Position numbers and translations under genes: made by a program
Shown: one piece after another, positions 54,775 to 64,000 of the stretch
Position numbering within the stretch: the first letter of the stretch is position 1
How the letters are laid out: each line of letters begins with the position of its first letter
The notes under the pieces: model-generated
Database searches by the model: none
Told to the model about the DNA's origin: nothing
What the model saw: only the letters and a program-made list of their open reading frames with translations
From: Rhizobium sp. R634
GTDB taxonomy: Bacteria; Pseudomonadota; Alphaproteobacteria; Rhizobiales; Rhizobiaceae
Reading direction: 5' to 3'
Length of the DNA stretch: 64,000 nucleotides
Assembly (NCBI RefSeq): GCF_002211305.1
Contig: NZ_LOKW01000001.1
Span: 1 to 64,000 of the forward strand

Positions 54775-57700
54775 ATGCCTCTGACCATTGCCCAACGCCT
54801 CGATCGCCTCAAAGTCCGCATTGCGGAGCTCGCGCATTGGCGGGATCGGCAGAGCAGTCCGATCGGCGGCTGGACCTTCGAGGGGGAGCCGATCGGCCAT
54901 CATCAGGACTGGCCGCATCGCCAGGGCGTCGTGCGTTTCGCTGCAAGCGCCGAGGCGCCGGCGGGCTGGCCGCTCGACGATATCCGCCTGCAGCTCGATC
55001 TCGGCGGCGAGAGCCTGATCACGCTGAGCTATCCGGATGGGCAGAGCGAGACCTTCGGGCTCGATCCCTATCATCAGGAATTTCCGGTCAAGGGCCGGCG
55101 GTTTTCGATTGCGACGGAAAGCGTTGCGCGCTTTCCCTTCGGCGAACCGAACCGGGCGCCGCGGCTGAACAAGGCCCGGCTGATCCGGCTCGACGGTCCG
55201 GCCCATCGCCTGCATCTTCTGCTGAAGCAGGTCGCCGAGGCGATCGAGGTGCTCGGCGAACATGAAGTCGTGCCGCATATGGTGGATGCCGCCGAGCAGA
55301 CCTTGCGCAGCCTCGACTGGCCGTCGGATACGACCGCTTACGTCTCCCGCACCGCCGATGCCGTGATGCAGCAGAAGATCTGGGAGTTGCCGGAACTTCA
55401 GGAGAATCCGGCAGGACTTTCCGACGAGCAGAGCGCCTCGGCGGCTTCCGCCTTCGAGGCGCTGACGGCGCGGCTGAAGGAGTTGCAGAAGCGCTTTCCT
55501 GCGAATGGCGAGCTGGTGCTGACCGGCCATGCGCATATCGATCTCGCCTGGCTCTGGCCCTATCGCGAGACGCGGCGGAAGATGCGGCGCACTTTCAACA
55601 CGGCGCTGTCGCTGATGGAGCGCTCGGCCGATTTCCGCTTCAACCAATCGACCGCGCACTATTATGCGCAGATGGAAGAGGAGGATCCGGAGCTTCTCGA
55701 TCGCATCAAGCAGAAGGTCGTGGAAGGCAAGTGGGAAACCGTCGGCGGCATGTGGGTCGAGCCCGATACCAACATGCCGACTGGCGAGAGCCTCGCCCGC
55801 CAGGTTCTCTATGGCCAGCGCTATTTCGAAAAGACCTTCGGCGCGCGCCACACGGTCTGCTGGCTGCCGGATTGCTTCGGCTTCTCCGGCGCCCTGCCGC
55901 AGATCCTGAGGCAGGGCGGCATCGACAGCTTCTTCACCATCAAGGTCAATTGGAGCGAGACCAACCACATCCCCTCCGATCTGTTCTGGTGGAAGGGCCT
56001 CGACGGCAGCCAGGTGCTGACCCACACTTTCGACAATCCGATGCAGGGCTACAACGGCTTCGTGCAGGCCGATTGCTACGTGCCGACCTGGAAGAATTTC
56101 CGCGGCAAGGTGCAGCATCATGCCTCGCTTCTCGCCGTCGGCTATGGCGACGGCGGCGGCGGCGTGACGCCCGAGATGGTGGAGCGCGAAGTGCAGCTGC
56201 GCGATTTTCCCGCCATTCCGCAGGCGCGCTGGGGCACGGTCAAGGGCTTTTATGAAGAGGCACACCGCACCGCATCTGAGAAGAGCCTGCCCGTCTGGGA
56301 TGGCGAGATCTATCTCGAACTGCACCGCGCGACGCTGACGACGCAAAGCGGCGTCAAGCGCAAGCACCGCCAGGCGGAGCGCGCGCTGATCACCGCCGAG
56401 ACCATCGCTTCGCTTGCGCACATGCTGGGCGCGGACAAGCCCAGAAGTCTGGAAGCGGACTGGCGCGTGGTGCTGAAGAACGAGTTCCACGATATCCTGC
56501 CGGGATCGAGCATCCGCGAGGTCTATCAGGATGCCGAGCAGGAGCTTGGCGGCGTCATCGACAATGCCAAAGCCGAGCAGGCAAAGGCCCTGCAGGCGCT
56601 TTCGGCCAACCTGCCGAAGGGCGGCGTCGGCAATGCACTCGTCGTCGTGAATCCGTCGCTTGCGCCGCGGCCGCTGAGCGCCACGCTTGCCGACGGCACG
56701 GTCGTCTCGGCTGCCGATATCGTCGCTCCCTTGTCCGTCGCGGTGTTCGACAGGCAGGCGCTGAAGCCGGCGGGCGGGCTGATGGCAACAGCCGACCGCC
56801 TCGAAAACGATCATCTCGCCGTCGTCATCGGCAGGGACGGCGCGGTTGCGAGCCTCGTCCACAAGGCGAGCGGCCGCGAAGCCGTCGACGGCTCGGCAAA
56901 CCAGCTCTGGGTCTATCCGGCCGACAAGCCACGCAACTGGGACGCCTGGGATATCGATGCCGATTATGCCGAAAAGGCCGTCCGGCTCGAAGCGCCCGAA
57001 AGCATCAGCCTCGTCGAAAACGGCCCGCACCGCGCGGCGATCCGCGTGGTCCACCGCTACCGCAATTCGAGCGTCACGCAGACCTATGTGCTGACCGCCA
57101 ATGCCAAGCGGCTCGATATCGAAACGACGATCGACTGGCATGACCGCCGCACTCTGCTGCGCACGCTGAACCCCGTCGACGTCAGGTCGCGCAAGGCGAG
57201 CTTCGAATGCGCCTTCGGCGTGGTCGAGCGGGCAACGCATACCAACACCTCCTGGGAGCAGGCGATGTTCGAGGCCGTCGCCCACCGCTTCGTCGATATC
57301 AGCGAGCCGGGCTTCGGCGTGGCGCTGCTCAACAACGCCAAATACGGCCACAGCGCCCGCGGCAATGTGATCGGCATGAGCCTGGTGCGCGGGGCGATCT
57401 ATCCCGATCCGCTGGCCGACGAAGGCGAGCAGAGCTTCACCTATGCGCTGATGCCGCATGACGGCGCCTGGCATGAAGGCGGCGTGCTGGATGAAGCGCT
57501 CGATCTCAACCAGCCGCTCGTGACCGCGGAAGCCCAGGGCCTTTCCGCCGGCGCTTACGCGCCGCTCACCATCGCCGGCACCCCCGTCGCCTTCTCGGGC
57601 CTGAAGCCCGCGGAAGAGGGCGACGGCCTCATCCTGCGCCTCTACGAGCCCGCCGGCCGGCGCGGCCGCCTCTCTCTTAGCCTGCCTTCCGGATGGAGCG

Positions 57701-57801
57701 CGTCGCAGCCGCTCAACATTCTCGAAGAGCCGATGGAGCGCCAGGGGCCGGCAGACATCATGCCGTTCGAAATCCGGACCTGGAGGCTGCGGAAGGGCTG
57801 A
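54775..57801 (+). CDS. Alpha-mannosidase, glycoside hydrolase family 38
   Basis: This 1008-residue cytoplasmic alpha-mannosidase has no signal peptide. The GH38 domain starts with the zinc-binding GHAHIDLAWLWPYRETRR near residue 249. The catalytic nucleophile is probably Asp366 in WLPDCFGFSGALP, and the Trp-rich DLFWWKG follows. A middle helical domain contains FHDILPGSSIREVY, and the C-terminal beta domains complete the usual family length. A long frame on the opposite strand is a composition shadow. It would trim mannosides released from plant or microbial glycans. It is a single gene with its own promoter. Confidence 0.92.
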   Translation: MPLTIAQRLDRLKVRIAELAHWRDRQSSPIGGWTFEGEPIGHHQDWPHRQGVVRFAASAEAPAGWPLDDIRLQLDLGGESLITLSYPDGQSETFGLDPYHQEFPVKGRRFSIATESVARFPFGEPNRAPRLNKARLIRLDGPAHRLHLLLKQVAEAIEVLGEHEVVPHMVDAAEQTLRSLDWPSDTTAYVSRTADAVMQQKIWELPELQENPAGLSDEQSASAASAFEALTARLKELQKRFPANGELVLTGHAHIDLAWLWPYRETRRKMRRTFNTALSLMERSADFRFNQSTAHYYAQMEEEDPELLDRIKQKVVEGKWETVGGMWVEPDTNMPTGESLARQVLYGQRYFEKTFGARHTVCWLPDCFGFSGALPQILRQGGIDSFFTIKVNWSETNHIPSDLFWWKGLDGSQVLTHTFDNPMQGYNGFVQADCYVPTWKNFRGKVQHHASLLAVGYGDGGGGVTPEMVEREVQLRDFPAIPQARWGTVKGFYEEAHRTASEKSLPVWDGEIYLELHRATLTTQSGVKRKHRQAERALITAETIASLAHMLGADKPRSLEADWRVVLKNEFHDILPGSSIREVYQDAEQELGGVIDNAKAEQAKALQALSANLPKGGVGNALVVVNPSLAPRPLSATLADGTVVSAADIVAPLSVAVFDRQALKPAGGLMATADRLENDHLAVVIGRDGAVASLVHKASGREAVDGSANQLWVYPADKPRNWDAWDIDADYAEKAVRLEAPESISLVENGPHRAAIRVVHRYRNSSVTQTYVLTANAKRLDIETTIDWHDRRTLLRTLNPVDVRSRKASFECAFGVVERATHTNTSWEQAMFEAVAHRFVDISEPGFGVALLNNAKYGHSARGNVIGMSLVRGAIYPDPLADEGEQSFTYALMPHDGAWHEGGVLDEALDLNQPLVTAEAQGLSAGAYAPLTIAGTPVAFSGLKPAEEGDGLILRLYEPAGRRGRLSLSLPSGWSASQPLNILEEPMERQGPADIMPFEIRTWRLRKG

Positions 57802-57929
57802 TCCCGGCGCTCGGAAACGGGACAAACTGGACAAAAAGCAGGATCGCGCCGGCGAGGTAATCGACGCGGCGCAGAGCTATTTCGCCCCGCAAGACAAATC
57901 AGTCCTGTAGCGTCTGGCCGTCAGGGCCG

Positions 57930-58460
57930 ATGTCACCGACTATCGTCTCTCGCGCCCATGCGTCGACGCCGCTCGGCATGGGTTTCGGCAAGACGCGGTT
58001 TTCCAGCCCGAAAGATCAGTTCCGGCTGCTTTATCTCGCCCAGGATCTAGCGACTGCGGTCGCGGAAACGATTGTTCGCGACCGGTTTCAGGGCAAGGCC
58101 GAGCGAGTGATCCTGCGGGAAGAGCTCGACCGCTATTCGATCGCCGTTATCCGAAACCCGGTTCCGCTGTTCCTGCTCGATCTGCGTTACGAGGGTGCAA
58201 ACCTGCTCGGGGTTTCCACGGATGCCGTCCAAGCGAGGGCGCAGACGAGCGGGCGCCGCCTCAGCCAGGCCATCTACGATCGCACCGATTTTGACGGGAT
58301 CCTCTATATGTCCCGGATCACCAACAAACAATGCGTTGCCTGCTATGACCGCGCCGTGCCGGGTCTTGAGGCCGACAGCCCTGCATTGGATCTCATCCGG
58401 CTCTTGGCACTCGGCCGGATCTTCGATGCCCTGCACGTCACTGTTATATCAGGGGAATAA
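57930..58460 (+). CDS. RES-domain protein
   Basis: This 176-residue protein has the RES-domain pattern: an arginine near the N-terminus (SRAHASTPLGMGFGKTRFS), then LLYLAQDLATAVAET and ILREELDRYSIA, with the terminal serine region FDGILYMSRITNKQC. Known RES toxins are NAD-degrading and are paired with a small Xre-type antitoxin encoded just upstream. Here only about 130 bp separate it from the mannosidase, with no complete antitoxin frame. It may be an orphan, or its partner may be elsewhere. Confidence 0.72.
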   Translation: MSPTIVSRAHASTPLGMGFGKTRFSSPKDQFRLLYLAQDLATAVAETIVRDRFQGKAERVILREELDRYSIAVIRNPVPLFLLDLRYEGANLLGVSTDAVQARAQTSGRRLSQAIYDRTDFDGILYMSRITNKQCVACYDRAVPGLEADSPALDLIRLLALGRIFDALHVTVISGE

Positions 58461-58754
58461 TCCAGATCGGCGAGAAGACTTTCGGCGGTTGATGCAGCCT
58501 GAGGCGGCTCCGTATCCACTTTCGGCGCTCGCTATCCCGATCGCGCATCCAAGTTCCGGGCGCGGTGAAAGCGGAACTTTTTATTAGACCTTTATCGACT
58601 GTTAGTGGGCCCAGGCCATGGCAAAGTGCTTCCCCTTCGAAGACAAGGTGAGGAAAAGCCGGAGGCAGAGACGGCGGTCGAATGAAGTCGATCGCCCATT
58701 CGATGGCCGGCGGGAGATATGAGGACTCCTGCCGCGCTCAGCAGGAACTGAAAC

Positions 58755-60788
58755 ATGCCAAGCATCTTTTCGCGCATCAGCACAAAACTGGCCACGCTTT
58801 CCGCCATCGGTATCTTCCTGGTGACGGTCATGCTGCTGACCGTCTGGCAGGGCGGCCAGCATCTGTACGAACGCGCGAAATATCGCGAGGAGCTGTTGAT
58901 CGTTTCGCGCGATCTCGTCGACGCCAAGGCTTCATGGCGCGGCATGCAAGTCGGCGTGCGCGATCTGCGTCTTGCCAAATCGGCAGATGAGATCGCCAAG
59001 GCCACCGATTACATCGCCGCGCGCCATCACTCGGTTGTCAAATATCTCGACGACGCCATGTCCGGACTGCGAATGGAGGTCGAAAAGGACCGGATCGTCA
59101 AGCTCAAGGCCTTGGGCGACAGGCTTTTCGCCGCGACCGGCGATGTGGTCGAAATCGCCAGGGAAAGGCTCGCCCTCAAGGCCGCCGACACGTCCCTCGA
59201 CGCACGGGAAAGCGAGGCTCAGGCAAACCTGCTGGTAATTTCGGCCGACGCATCCAAGCTGATCGATGAAGGCGTGGACTCGGCCAAGGCCATGGCGACC
59301 ACGGCGGAGGAAGAGGCAGATGCCGCCGCTCTTCTGGTCCTCAGCCTCAATCTCGGCATCGGCCTGCTGACGATCGTCACGCTGATCGCCGCCGCCATAT
59401 TCGGTTCGCGGGTTATCGCAAAGCCGATCGGCCGGATTACCGCAAGCATGAACGATCTTGCGGAAGGCAGGCTCGAGGTCGCCATTCCCTTCGCCGGCCG
59501 GCATGACGAAATCGGCCAGATGGCCCGGGCCGTCGAGGTCTTCAAGCAGAACGGCGTCAAGGTGCGCGAGCTGGACGCGGCCGGCGCCGACAAGCGGGTC
59601 AAGGTCGCAGAAATGCAGAAGAGCGTCGATGCGGTCATCACCGCGGCTGCGGCCGGCGACTTCACGCAGCGCGCGCCGGAGGAGTTCGGCTATCCCGATC
59701 TCAATCGCATCGTTATGGGTCTCAACCAGCTCGTCGCCTCGGTCGATCGCGGCGTTGCGGAAACCCGCCGGGTGGTTTCCGCTCTGGCGAACGGCGACCT
59801 GACCGAGAATATGCGCGGCGAGTTCCAAGGCTCCTTCGCGGAACTGCAGACCAACGTCAACGCGACGATGACCAACCTGTGTGCTGTCCTCGGCGAAGTG
59901 CGCGCGGCCGTCGACATCATCAATGGCGGCGCCGGCGAGATGCGCATCGCCTCCGGCGACCTGTCGAACCGCACCGAGCAGCAGGCGGCGTCGCTGGAGG
60001 AAACCTCCGCGGCGCTCGAGGAAATCACCGTCGCGGTGAAGAATTCCACCGAACGCGCGCTGGAAGCCAGCCACATGGTCGACGAGGCAAAGAAAAGCAC
60101 CGGCCAGTCGAGCGCGGTCGTCAGCCAGGCCGTCTCCGCGATGGGACGGATCGAGCAGGCGTCTGGCGAAATCGTCCAGATCATCAACGTCATCGACGAG
60201 ATCGCCTTCCAGACCAATCTTCTGGCGCTGAATGCCGGCGTCGAGGCGGCGCGCGCCGGTGAGGCCGGCAAGGGTTTTGCCGTCGTCGCCCAGGAGGTCA
60301 GGGAACTCGCGCAGCGTTCGGCCAATGCCGCCAAGGATATCAAGCTGCTGATCAACCGTTCCAGCGACGAGGTTCATGCCGGGGTGAAGCTGGTGACGGC
60401 GACGGGCGAAGCGCTGGGCAGCATCCAGGGCCATGTGGTGAAAATCGACGAGCATGTCCGCTCGATCGCAACGGCTGCCCGCGAGCAGTCGACCGGCCTC
60501 TCGGAGGTCTCGACCGCGGTGAACCAGATGGATCAGGTCACGCAGCAGAATGCGGCCATGGTCGAGGAATCGACGGCGGCGACCAACCGGCTGGCGGAGG
60601 AGGCGGCAAACCTCGCCCGGCTGATCGCCCGCTTCAAGCTGGATGCCGCGCAGATGGCTCCCCGCACCGTCACTCCTGAAAGCCGGCCGGTAACCTCGCC
60701 CGCCCGCGCCCTCGGCCGCAAACTCGCCGGCGCCTTCGGCGGAAAAGCCGTGACGGCGGCTGCGGCTGCCTCATGGGAAGAGTTCTGA
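58755..60788 (+). CDS. Methyl-accepting chemotaxis protein with CheR/CheB tether
   Basis: This 677-residue chemoreceptor has a first membrane segment at about residues 13-32, a short helical periplasmic sensor of about 155 residues and a second segment near 195-218 ([20 protein letters not shown]). HAMP and a signalling domain follow, with the hairpin [20 protein letters not shown] near residue 480. The last residues are SWEEF, which fits the xWxxF pentapeptide that tethers CheR and CheB. GC-rich and core-like. The 294 bp upstream (58461-58754) hold no gene I can support. Confidence 0.92.
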   Translation: MPSIFSRISTKLATLSAIGIFLVTVMLLTVWQGGQHLYERAKYREELLIVSRDLVDAKASWRGMQVGVRDLRLAKSADEIAKATDYIAARHHSVVKYLDDAMSGLRMEVEKDRIVKLKALGDRLFAATGDVVEIARERLALKAADTSLDARESEAQANLLVISADASKLIDEGVDSAKAMATTAEEEADAAALLVLSLNLGIGLLTIVTLIAAAIFGSRVIAKPIGRITASMNDLAEGRLEVAIPFAGRHDEIGQMARAVEVFKQNGVKVRELDAAGADKRVKVAEMQKSVDAVITAAAAGDFTQRAPEEFGYPDLNRIVMGLNQLVASVDRGVAETRRVVSALANGDLTENMRGEFQGSFAELQTNVNATMTNLCAVLGEVRAAVDIINGGAGEMRIASGDLSNRTEQQAASLEETSAALEEITVAVKNSTERALEASHMVDEAKKSTGQSSAVVSQAVSAMGRIEQASGEIVQIINVIDEIAFQTNLLALNAGVEAARAGEAGKGFAVVAQEVRELAQRSANAAKDIKLLINRSSDEVHAGVKLVTATGEALGSIQGHVVKIDEHVRSIATAAREQSTGLSEVSTAVNQMDQVTQQNAAMVEESTAATNRLAEEAANLARLIARFKLDAAQMAPRTVTPESRPVTSPARALGRKLAGAFGGKAVTAAAAASWEEF

Positions 60789-60877
60789 GCAAACGATCGG
60801 GATCGCCAATGAGCGCAGGCAGCATTCCTGCCTGCGCTCGACAGCGGTGCGCCAATGCCAAGCGCACCGGATGCCTT

Positions 60878-61657
60878 TTACTTGGATATGTCCGCCGTCG
60901 CCGCCAGAATCACTTTGGCTACCTCGGCCGGCTGCGACAGTTGCGGCGTGTGGCCCGCCGCCAGGGTGACGACATGGGCCGAGATTTTCTGCGCCATCGC
61001 CTTCTGCAGCTCCGGCTGGATCATGCGGTCCTCTTCGCTGACGATGTACCAGGACGGCTTCGTCTTCCAGGCCGCGTCGCTCACTTTCTCCTCGAAATTC
61101 TTGCCGCGCACGGGGCCTTGCGTGACCGTCATCAGCTGCGTTTCTTCAGCCGGCAGATCCTGAGCCAGATGCTGTGAGACGCCTTCGAGGCTGAGCATCA
61201 GGAAGCCCTCCTTGTCCGCGACGATATGCGCGAAGCCCGACGGAGGCGGATAATCCTTCGACAGGTCGGCAACCGACTGGCCTTCGGAGGGGGCGAAGGC
61301 GGCGACATAGACCAGCGATTTGACGCGCTCATGCAGGCCGGCTTCGGTGATGACGACGCCGCCCCAGGAGTGGCCGACCAGAACGACCAGGCCGGTTTGC
61401 CTGTCGAGCGCGCGCCGCGTGGCCGTTACGTCGTCGGCGAGCGACGTTAGCGGGTTCTGCACCGAGACGACCTGCAGCCCTTGGGCCTGGAGCAGCGGGA
61501 TGACTTTGCTCCAGGCCGACCCGTCCGCAAACGCGCCGTGCACGAGCACGACGGTCGGTTTCTGCTGATCGGACGAGCCCGCGGGTGCGGCGTTGGACGC
61601 GAGCGCGCTGCTGCCCAGCGCGGCCGCCAGGACTGCTTTTTTTGCGAAAGACGACAT
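60878..61657 (-). CDS. Exported alpha/beta hydrolase
   Basis: This 259-residue alpha/beta-fold hydrolase has an N-terminal signal peptide (FAKKAVLAAALGSSALASNAA). The oxyanion block is VHGAFADGSAWSKV, the nucleophile elbow GHSWGGVV and the C-terminal catalytic His region GHTPQLSQP. The frame is open to 61738, but AGGAGT directly precedes the ATG at 61657. It is probably an esterase-like periplasmic enzyme. It diverges from the LysR gene at 61765, whose likely target it is. Confidence 0.86.
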   Translation of the reverse strand: MSSFAKKAVLAAALGSSALASNAAPAGSSDQQKPTVVLVHGAFADGSAWSKVIPLLQAQGLQVVSVQNPLTSLADDVTATRRALDRQTGLVVLVGHSWGGVVITEAGLHERVKSLVYVAAFAPSEGQSVADLSKDYPPPSGFAHIVADKEGFLMLSLEGVSQHLAQDLPAEETQLMTVTQGPVRGKNFEEKVSDAAWKTKPSWYIVSEEDRMIQPELQKAMAQKISAHVVTLAAGHTPQLSQPAEVAKVILAATADISK

Positions 61658-61764
61658 CAATACTCCTTGGTGTTTGGCAACCGCCGCGCTGCGGCGGAAG
61701 GTGGCGAGTGCGATGGCGGGACTGTACTTACGAAACAAAGGGGAATAAATTTGCCGAAGGGTTC

Positions 61765-62682
61765 ATGATAACAAACACTGAGTTTCAAATGGACAAGCTT
61801 GGCTGTATGCTGGTTTTCGTGAAAGCGGTCGAAACGGGCTCGATTTCAGCCGCTGCCGAAGAACTCGACCTGTCGTCGCAATTGGCCGGCAAGCAGTTGA
61901 GGGCGCTGGAGCAGGGGCTGGGAATCAAGCTGCTGACCCGGACCACCCGCAAGCAAAGCCTCACCGACGGCGGCCGCATTTTCTACGATCATGCCAAGAA
62001 CATCCTGGCGGAAATGGCGGCGGCTGAAGCGCTGATCGCCGAAACGCGCGCGACTCCGCGCGGCCGGCTTCGTATCAGCGCGCCGATCACTTTCGGCAGC
62101 CACGCCCTTGCGCCCGAACTGCCGAACTACCTCAAGCGCCACCCCGAGATATCCCTGGATCTCAGCCTTACCAACCGGACGGTCGATCTGGTAGAGGAGG
62201 GTTTCGATGTCGTTTTCCGCACCGGCGATCTTCCGGACAGCGGATTGCTGGCGAGACGTCTGGCGCCGCTGCGCCTAGTCGTCTGCGCCGCGCCGGCCTA
62301 TCTCCGATCGGCCGAAAAACTCGTCCAGCCGGAAGATCTGCAGCGGCACGAGTGCCTGATTTTCTCGCATACGTCGCTGCGCACGCAATGGTCCTTCGAG
62401 GGGCCGCAGGGCCGTGTGACAGTGCCGGTGGCCGGACGGTTTTCGACCGACAGCGGCGAAGCGCTTCGCGCCGCCGCCGTGGCGGGCATGGGCGTGCTCC
62501 TTCAGCCGCACGAACTCGTGGCCGAAGAAATCAGCGCCGGGCGGCTGGTGAGGCTCCTGCCGGAATACGAGCCGCCCGCGCGCCCCCTGCATGCGCTCTA
62601 TGCTCCGGACCGGCGAATGACGCCGAAGCTGCGGAGCTTTCTGGACTTTGCCGTGCAGAAGTTCGCCGGCGAGCAGCGCTGA
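61765..62682 (+). CDS. LysR-family regulator, divergent from the exported hydrolase
   Basis: This 305-residue LysR-type regulator has an N-terminal winged helix (FVKAVETGSISAAAEELDLS, about residues 17-36) and a C-terminal effector-binding domain (LRISAPITFGSHALAPELPN onward). ATG at 61765 is used; an in-frame ATG at 61789 is also possible. The spacer to the hydrolase is 107 bp, the usual size for a LysR-controlled divergent promoter. Confidence 0.86.
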   Translation: MITNTEFQMDKLGCMLVFVKAVETGSISAAAEELDLSSQLAGKQLRALEQGLGIKLLTRTTRKQSLTDGGRIFYDHAKNILAEMAAAEALIAETRATPRGRLRISAPITFGSHALAPELPNYLKRHPEISLDLSLTNRTVDLVEEGFDVVFRTGDLPDSGLLARRLAPLRLVVCAAPAYLRSAEKLVQPEDLQRHECLIFSHTSLRTQWSFEGPQGRVTVPVAGRFSTDSGEALRAAAVAGMGVLLQPHELVAEEISAGRLVRLLPEYEPPARPLHALYAPDRRMTPKLRSFLDFAVQKFAGEQR

Positions 62683-62712
62683 TGCAGAGCGATGGCTCCG
62701 AGCCATTTCGGA

Positions 62713-63642
62713 TCACTGCGACCAGCTGGCCGCCGGTCGAAAAGCCTCGGGCCGGGCGGCAAAATTTTCGACCACGAAATCGACGAAAGCGCGGATTTTG
62801 GGTGAAAGCTGGCGGTTCGACGGCCAGACGAGCGAGAGCGAGCCGAAGGGCGCCATGAAGGCGGTGAGGACCGGGATCAGCGTGCCGGCCCGGATATGCG
62901 GCTCGGCGACATAGACGGGCAGATGCGCGAGGCCGAGCCCGTCTCTCGCCGCCCGCAGCCCGGCATCGGTGTTGTTGAATGTCAGGCTTTTCGGCAGAAG
63001 CAGCCGCTCGTGCGGCGGGCGGAATGCCCAGGGCGCGATGCGGCCGCTGGATGGGTATTTGAAGTGAATGCAGGCGTGCCGGGTGAGATCATCAGGCGTC
63101 TCCGGCCGACCATGGCGGTCGAGATAGGCGGGGCTTGCGCAGACGACGAAATGCTGCTCGCCGAGCGGACGGGCGATCAGCCGCGCATCGGCCAGCTCGC
63201 CGCTGCGCACGACGACATCGAGCCCCTCCGTAACGAGATCGATGACCCTGTCTTCGAAATCGATGTCGAGTTCGATCTCGGGGAAGCGCGCGGTGAAGCT
63301 CGGCAGGATCGGCATCAGAAGATGGTGGCCGACGATATGGGGAACGCTGACGCGCAGGCGCCCCCTCGGCCTGTCCCGGCCCTTTGACACGGCTGCTTCC
63401 GCGTCCTGCATGTCGTCGAGCACACGTTTGTAGTGCTCGTAGAGGACTGTCCCTTCCTCGGTCAGGCTGATGCTGCGCGTCGTGCGGTTGAAGAGCCGCA
63501 CGCGGAGGCGGCTTTCCAGACGCGCCACCGCTTTGCCGATCGCCGAAGGCGAAACGCCGGCAAGGCGCGCGGCGGCGACATAGCTCCGCTGTTCGGCGGC
63601 ATGAACGAAGGCGACGACGCTTGCGAGACTATCCACGGCCAC
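62713..63642 (-). CDS. LysR-family regulator, divergent from the terminal hydrolase
   Basis: This 309-residue LysR-type regulator has a helix-turn-helix at FVHAAEQRSYVAAARLAGVS and an effector domain starting RLRVSVPHIVGHHLLMPILP. The start is GTG at 63642 with a second GTG two codons later; no ATG is nearby. It converges on the first LysR gene with a 30-bp gap and diverges from the hydrolase at 63758. Confidence 0.85.
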   Translation of the reverse strand: MAVDSLASVVAFVHAAEQRSYVAAARLAGVSPSAIGKAVARLESRLRVRLFNRTTRSISLTEEGTVLYEHYKRVLDDMQDAEAAVSKGRDRPRGRLRVSVPHIVGHHLLMPILPSFTARFPEIELDIDFEDRVIDLVTEGLDVVVRSGELADARLIARPLGEQHFVVCASPAYLDRHGRPETPDDLTRHACIHFKYPSSGRIAPWAFRPPHERLLLPKSLTFNNTDAGLRAARDGLGLAHLPVYVAEPHIRAGTLIPVLTAFMAPFGSLSLVWPSNRQLSPKIRAFVDFVVENFAARPEAFRPAASWSQ

Positions 63643-63757
63643 ATCCGATTGAGGACATTTTGTCCTTTATGTAAGTCCATCTATAGTGATTGATCAACAT
63701 TGCGTAACAAATATCCTCTGTCTCGGATGCCTTGCCCCAACTCGAAGGAGCGAATGC

Positions 63758-64000
63758 ATGCGGGACTATGCCAAGGAATTGCCCGAGCCCAGGGAAAAAT
63801 TCATCGGAGAGAACGACCTTTTTCTTGAGATATTTCATGGGAACCGTGACTCGCAAAAAGCCGGCCGCCCGCCGCTGCTGTTCGTCCATGGGGCCTTCAC
63901 CGGCAGCTGGATGTGGAGCAAGTACATCCCGCATTTCATGGCCGCAGGATGGAACTCCTACTGCATCAATCTGCGCGGCCACTATAAAAGCAGATCGGTC
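63758..64000 (+). CDS. Alpha/beta hydrolase, 5' end only
   Basis: The first 81 residues of an alpha/beta hydrolase are present: MRDYAKELPEPREKF, then the oxyanion block LLFVHGAFTGSWMWSKY and INLRGHYKS. The rest lies beyond the window. GGAG sits seven bases before the ATG at 63758. Unlike the hydrolase at 60878 it has no signal peptide. Confidence 0.8.
   Translation, partial: MRDYAKELPEPREKFIGENDLFLEIFHGNRDSQKAGRPPLLFVHGAFTGSWMWSKYIPHFMAAGWNSYCINLRGHYKSRSV

Noticed and set aside
54652..57834. A 1060-codon open frame on the minus strand opposite the alpha-mannosidase gene
   Set aside because: It mirrors the GC-rich third positions of the real gene, is compositionally odd (Arg/Ala/Gly/His rich) and shows no domain. 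The plus strand has clear GH38 motifs.
58932..60455. A 507-codon minus-strand frame opposite the second chemoreceptor
   Set aside because: Same shadow effect; no recognisable domain.

Overview
The window looks like alphaproteobacterial, Rhizobium-type DNA. This rests on the lipoyl synthase, lipoamide dehydrogenase and ETF sequences, the rhizobial style of ABC sugar-import operons and methyl-accepting proteins, and the GC-rich codon use. About 45 protein genes or gene remnants can be supported. I saw no tRNA, rRNA, CRISPR array, transposase or integrase. Roughly 0.4-54.3 kb reads like accessory catabolic DNA assembled in modules. Housekeeping-type genes with a stronger GC bias at third codon positions are set into it: the lipA 3' end, etfBA plus an etfQO remnant, and lpd. 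From about 54.8 kb to the end the composition looks uniformly core-like.

Region 1 (0-12.1 kb) holds the end of lipA and a three-subunit glycolate oxidase (glcDEF). An IclR regulator then diverges from four genes in the order class V aminotransferase, threonine-dehydratase-like enzyme, D-threonine-aldolase-like enzyme and ornithine-cyclodeaminase-like reductase. This is the gene order of the beta-hydroxyaspartate cycle (bhcR / bhcABCD). Together the genes would oxidise glycolate to glyoxylate and assimilate two glyoxylates into oxaloacetate without carbon loss. A GAPDH-family gene and a broken phosphotransacetylase-like gene follow.

Region 2 (12.1-34.8 kb) holds an RpiR regulator, a sugar-type ABC importer, glyoxalase I, a D-2-hydroxyacid dehydrogenase, an FAD-linked D-2-hydroxyacid dehydrogenase, two GMC oxidoreductases, a class III aminotransferase, a hydantoinase A/B pair with a tiny coupled ORF between the subunits, an NTF2-like protein, a fumarylacetoacetate-hydrolase-family enzyme and an ETF pair. 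Two divergent intergenic regions here carry four copies of one promoter/operator module (GGATCA-N2-TGATCC, then TTGACA, then a GGATCAT half-site always 15 nt from the palindrome). This ties the cluster into one regulon for an unknown substrate.

Region 3 (35.1-54.3 kb) holds a second ABC importer operon with a PfkB kinase and two unrecognised proteins, diverging from a SorC-type regulator. A COG4091-like SAF-domain oxidoreductase, a complete E1alpha/E1beta/E2/E3 TPP-lipoyl dehydrogenase complex, a class II aldolase, a chemoreceptor and an HAD phosphatase follow. This looks like a complete uptake, kinase, oxidoreductase, cleavage and aldolase pathway whose substrate I cannot name.

Region 4 (54.3-64 kb) holds a GH38 alpha-mannosidase, a RES-domain protein, a second chemoreceptor with a CheR/CheB-tether tail, and two divergent LysR/alpha-beta-hydrolase pairs. 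The last hydrolase is cut by the window end.
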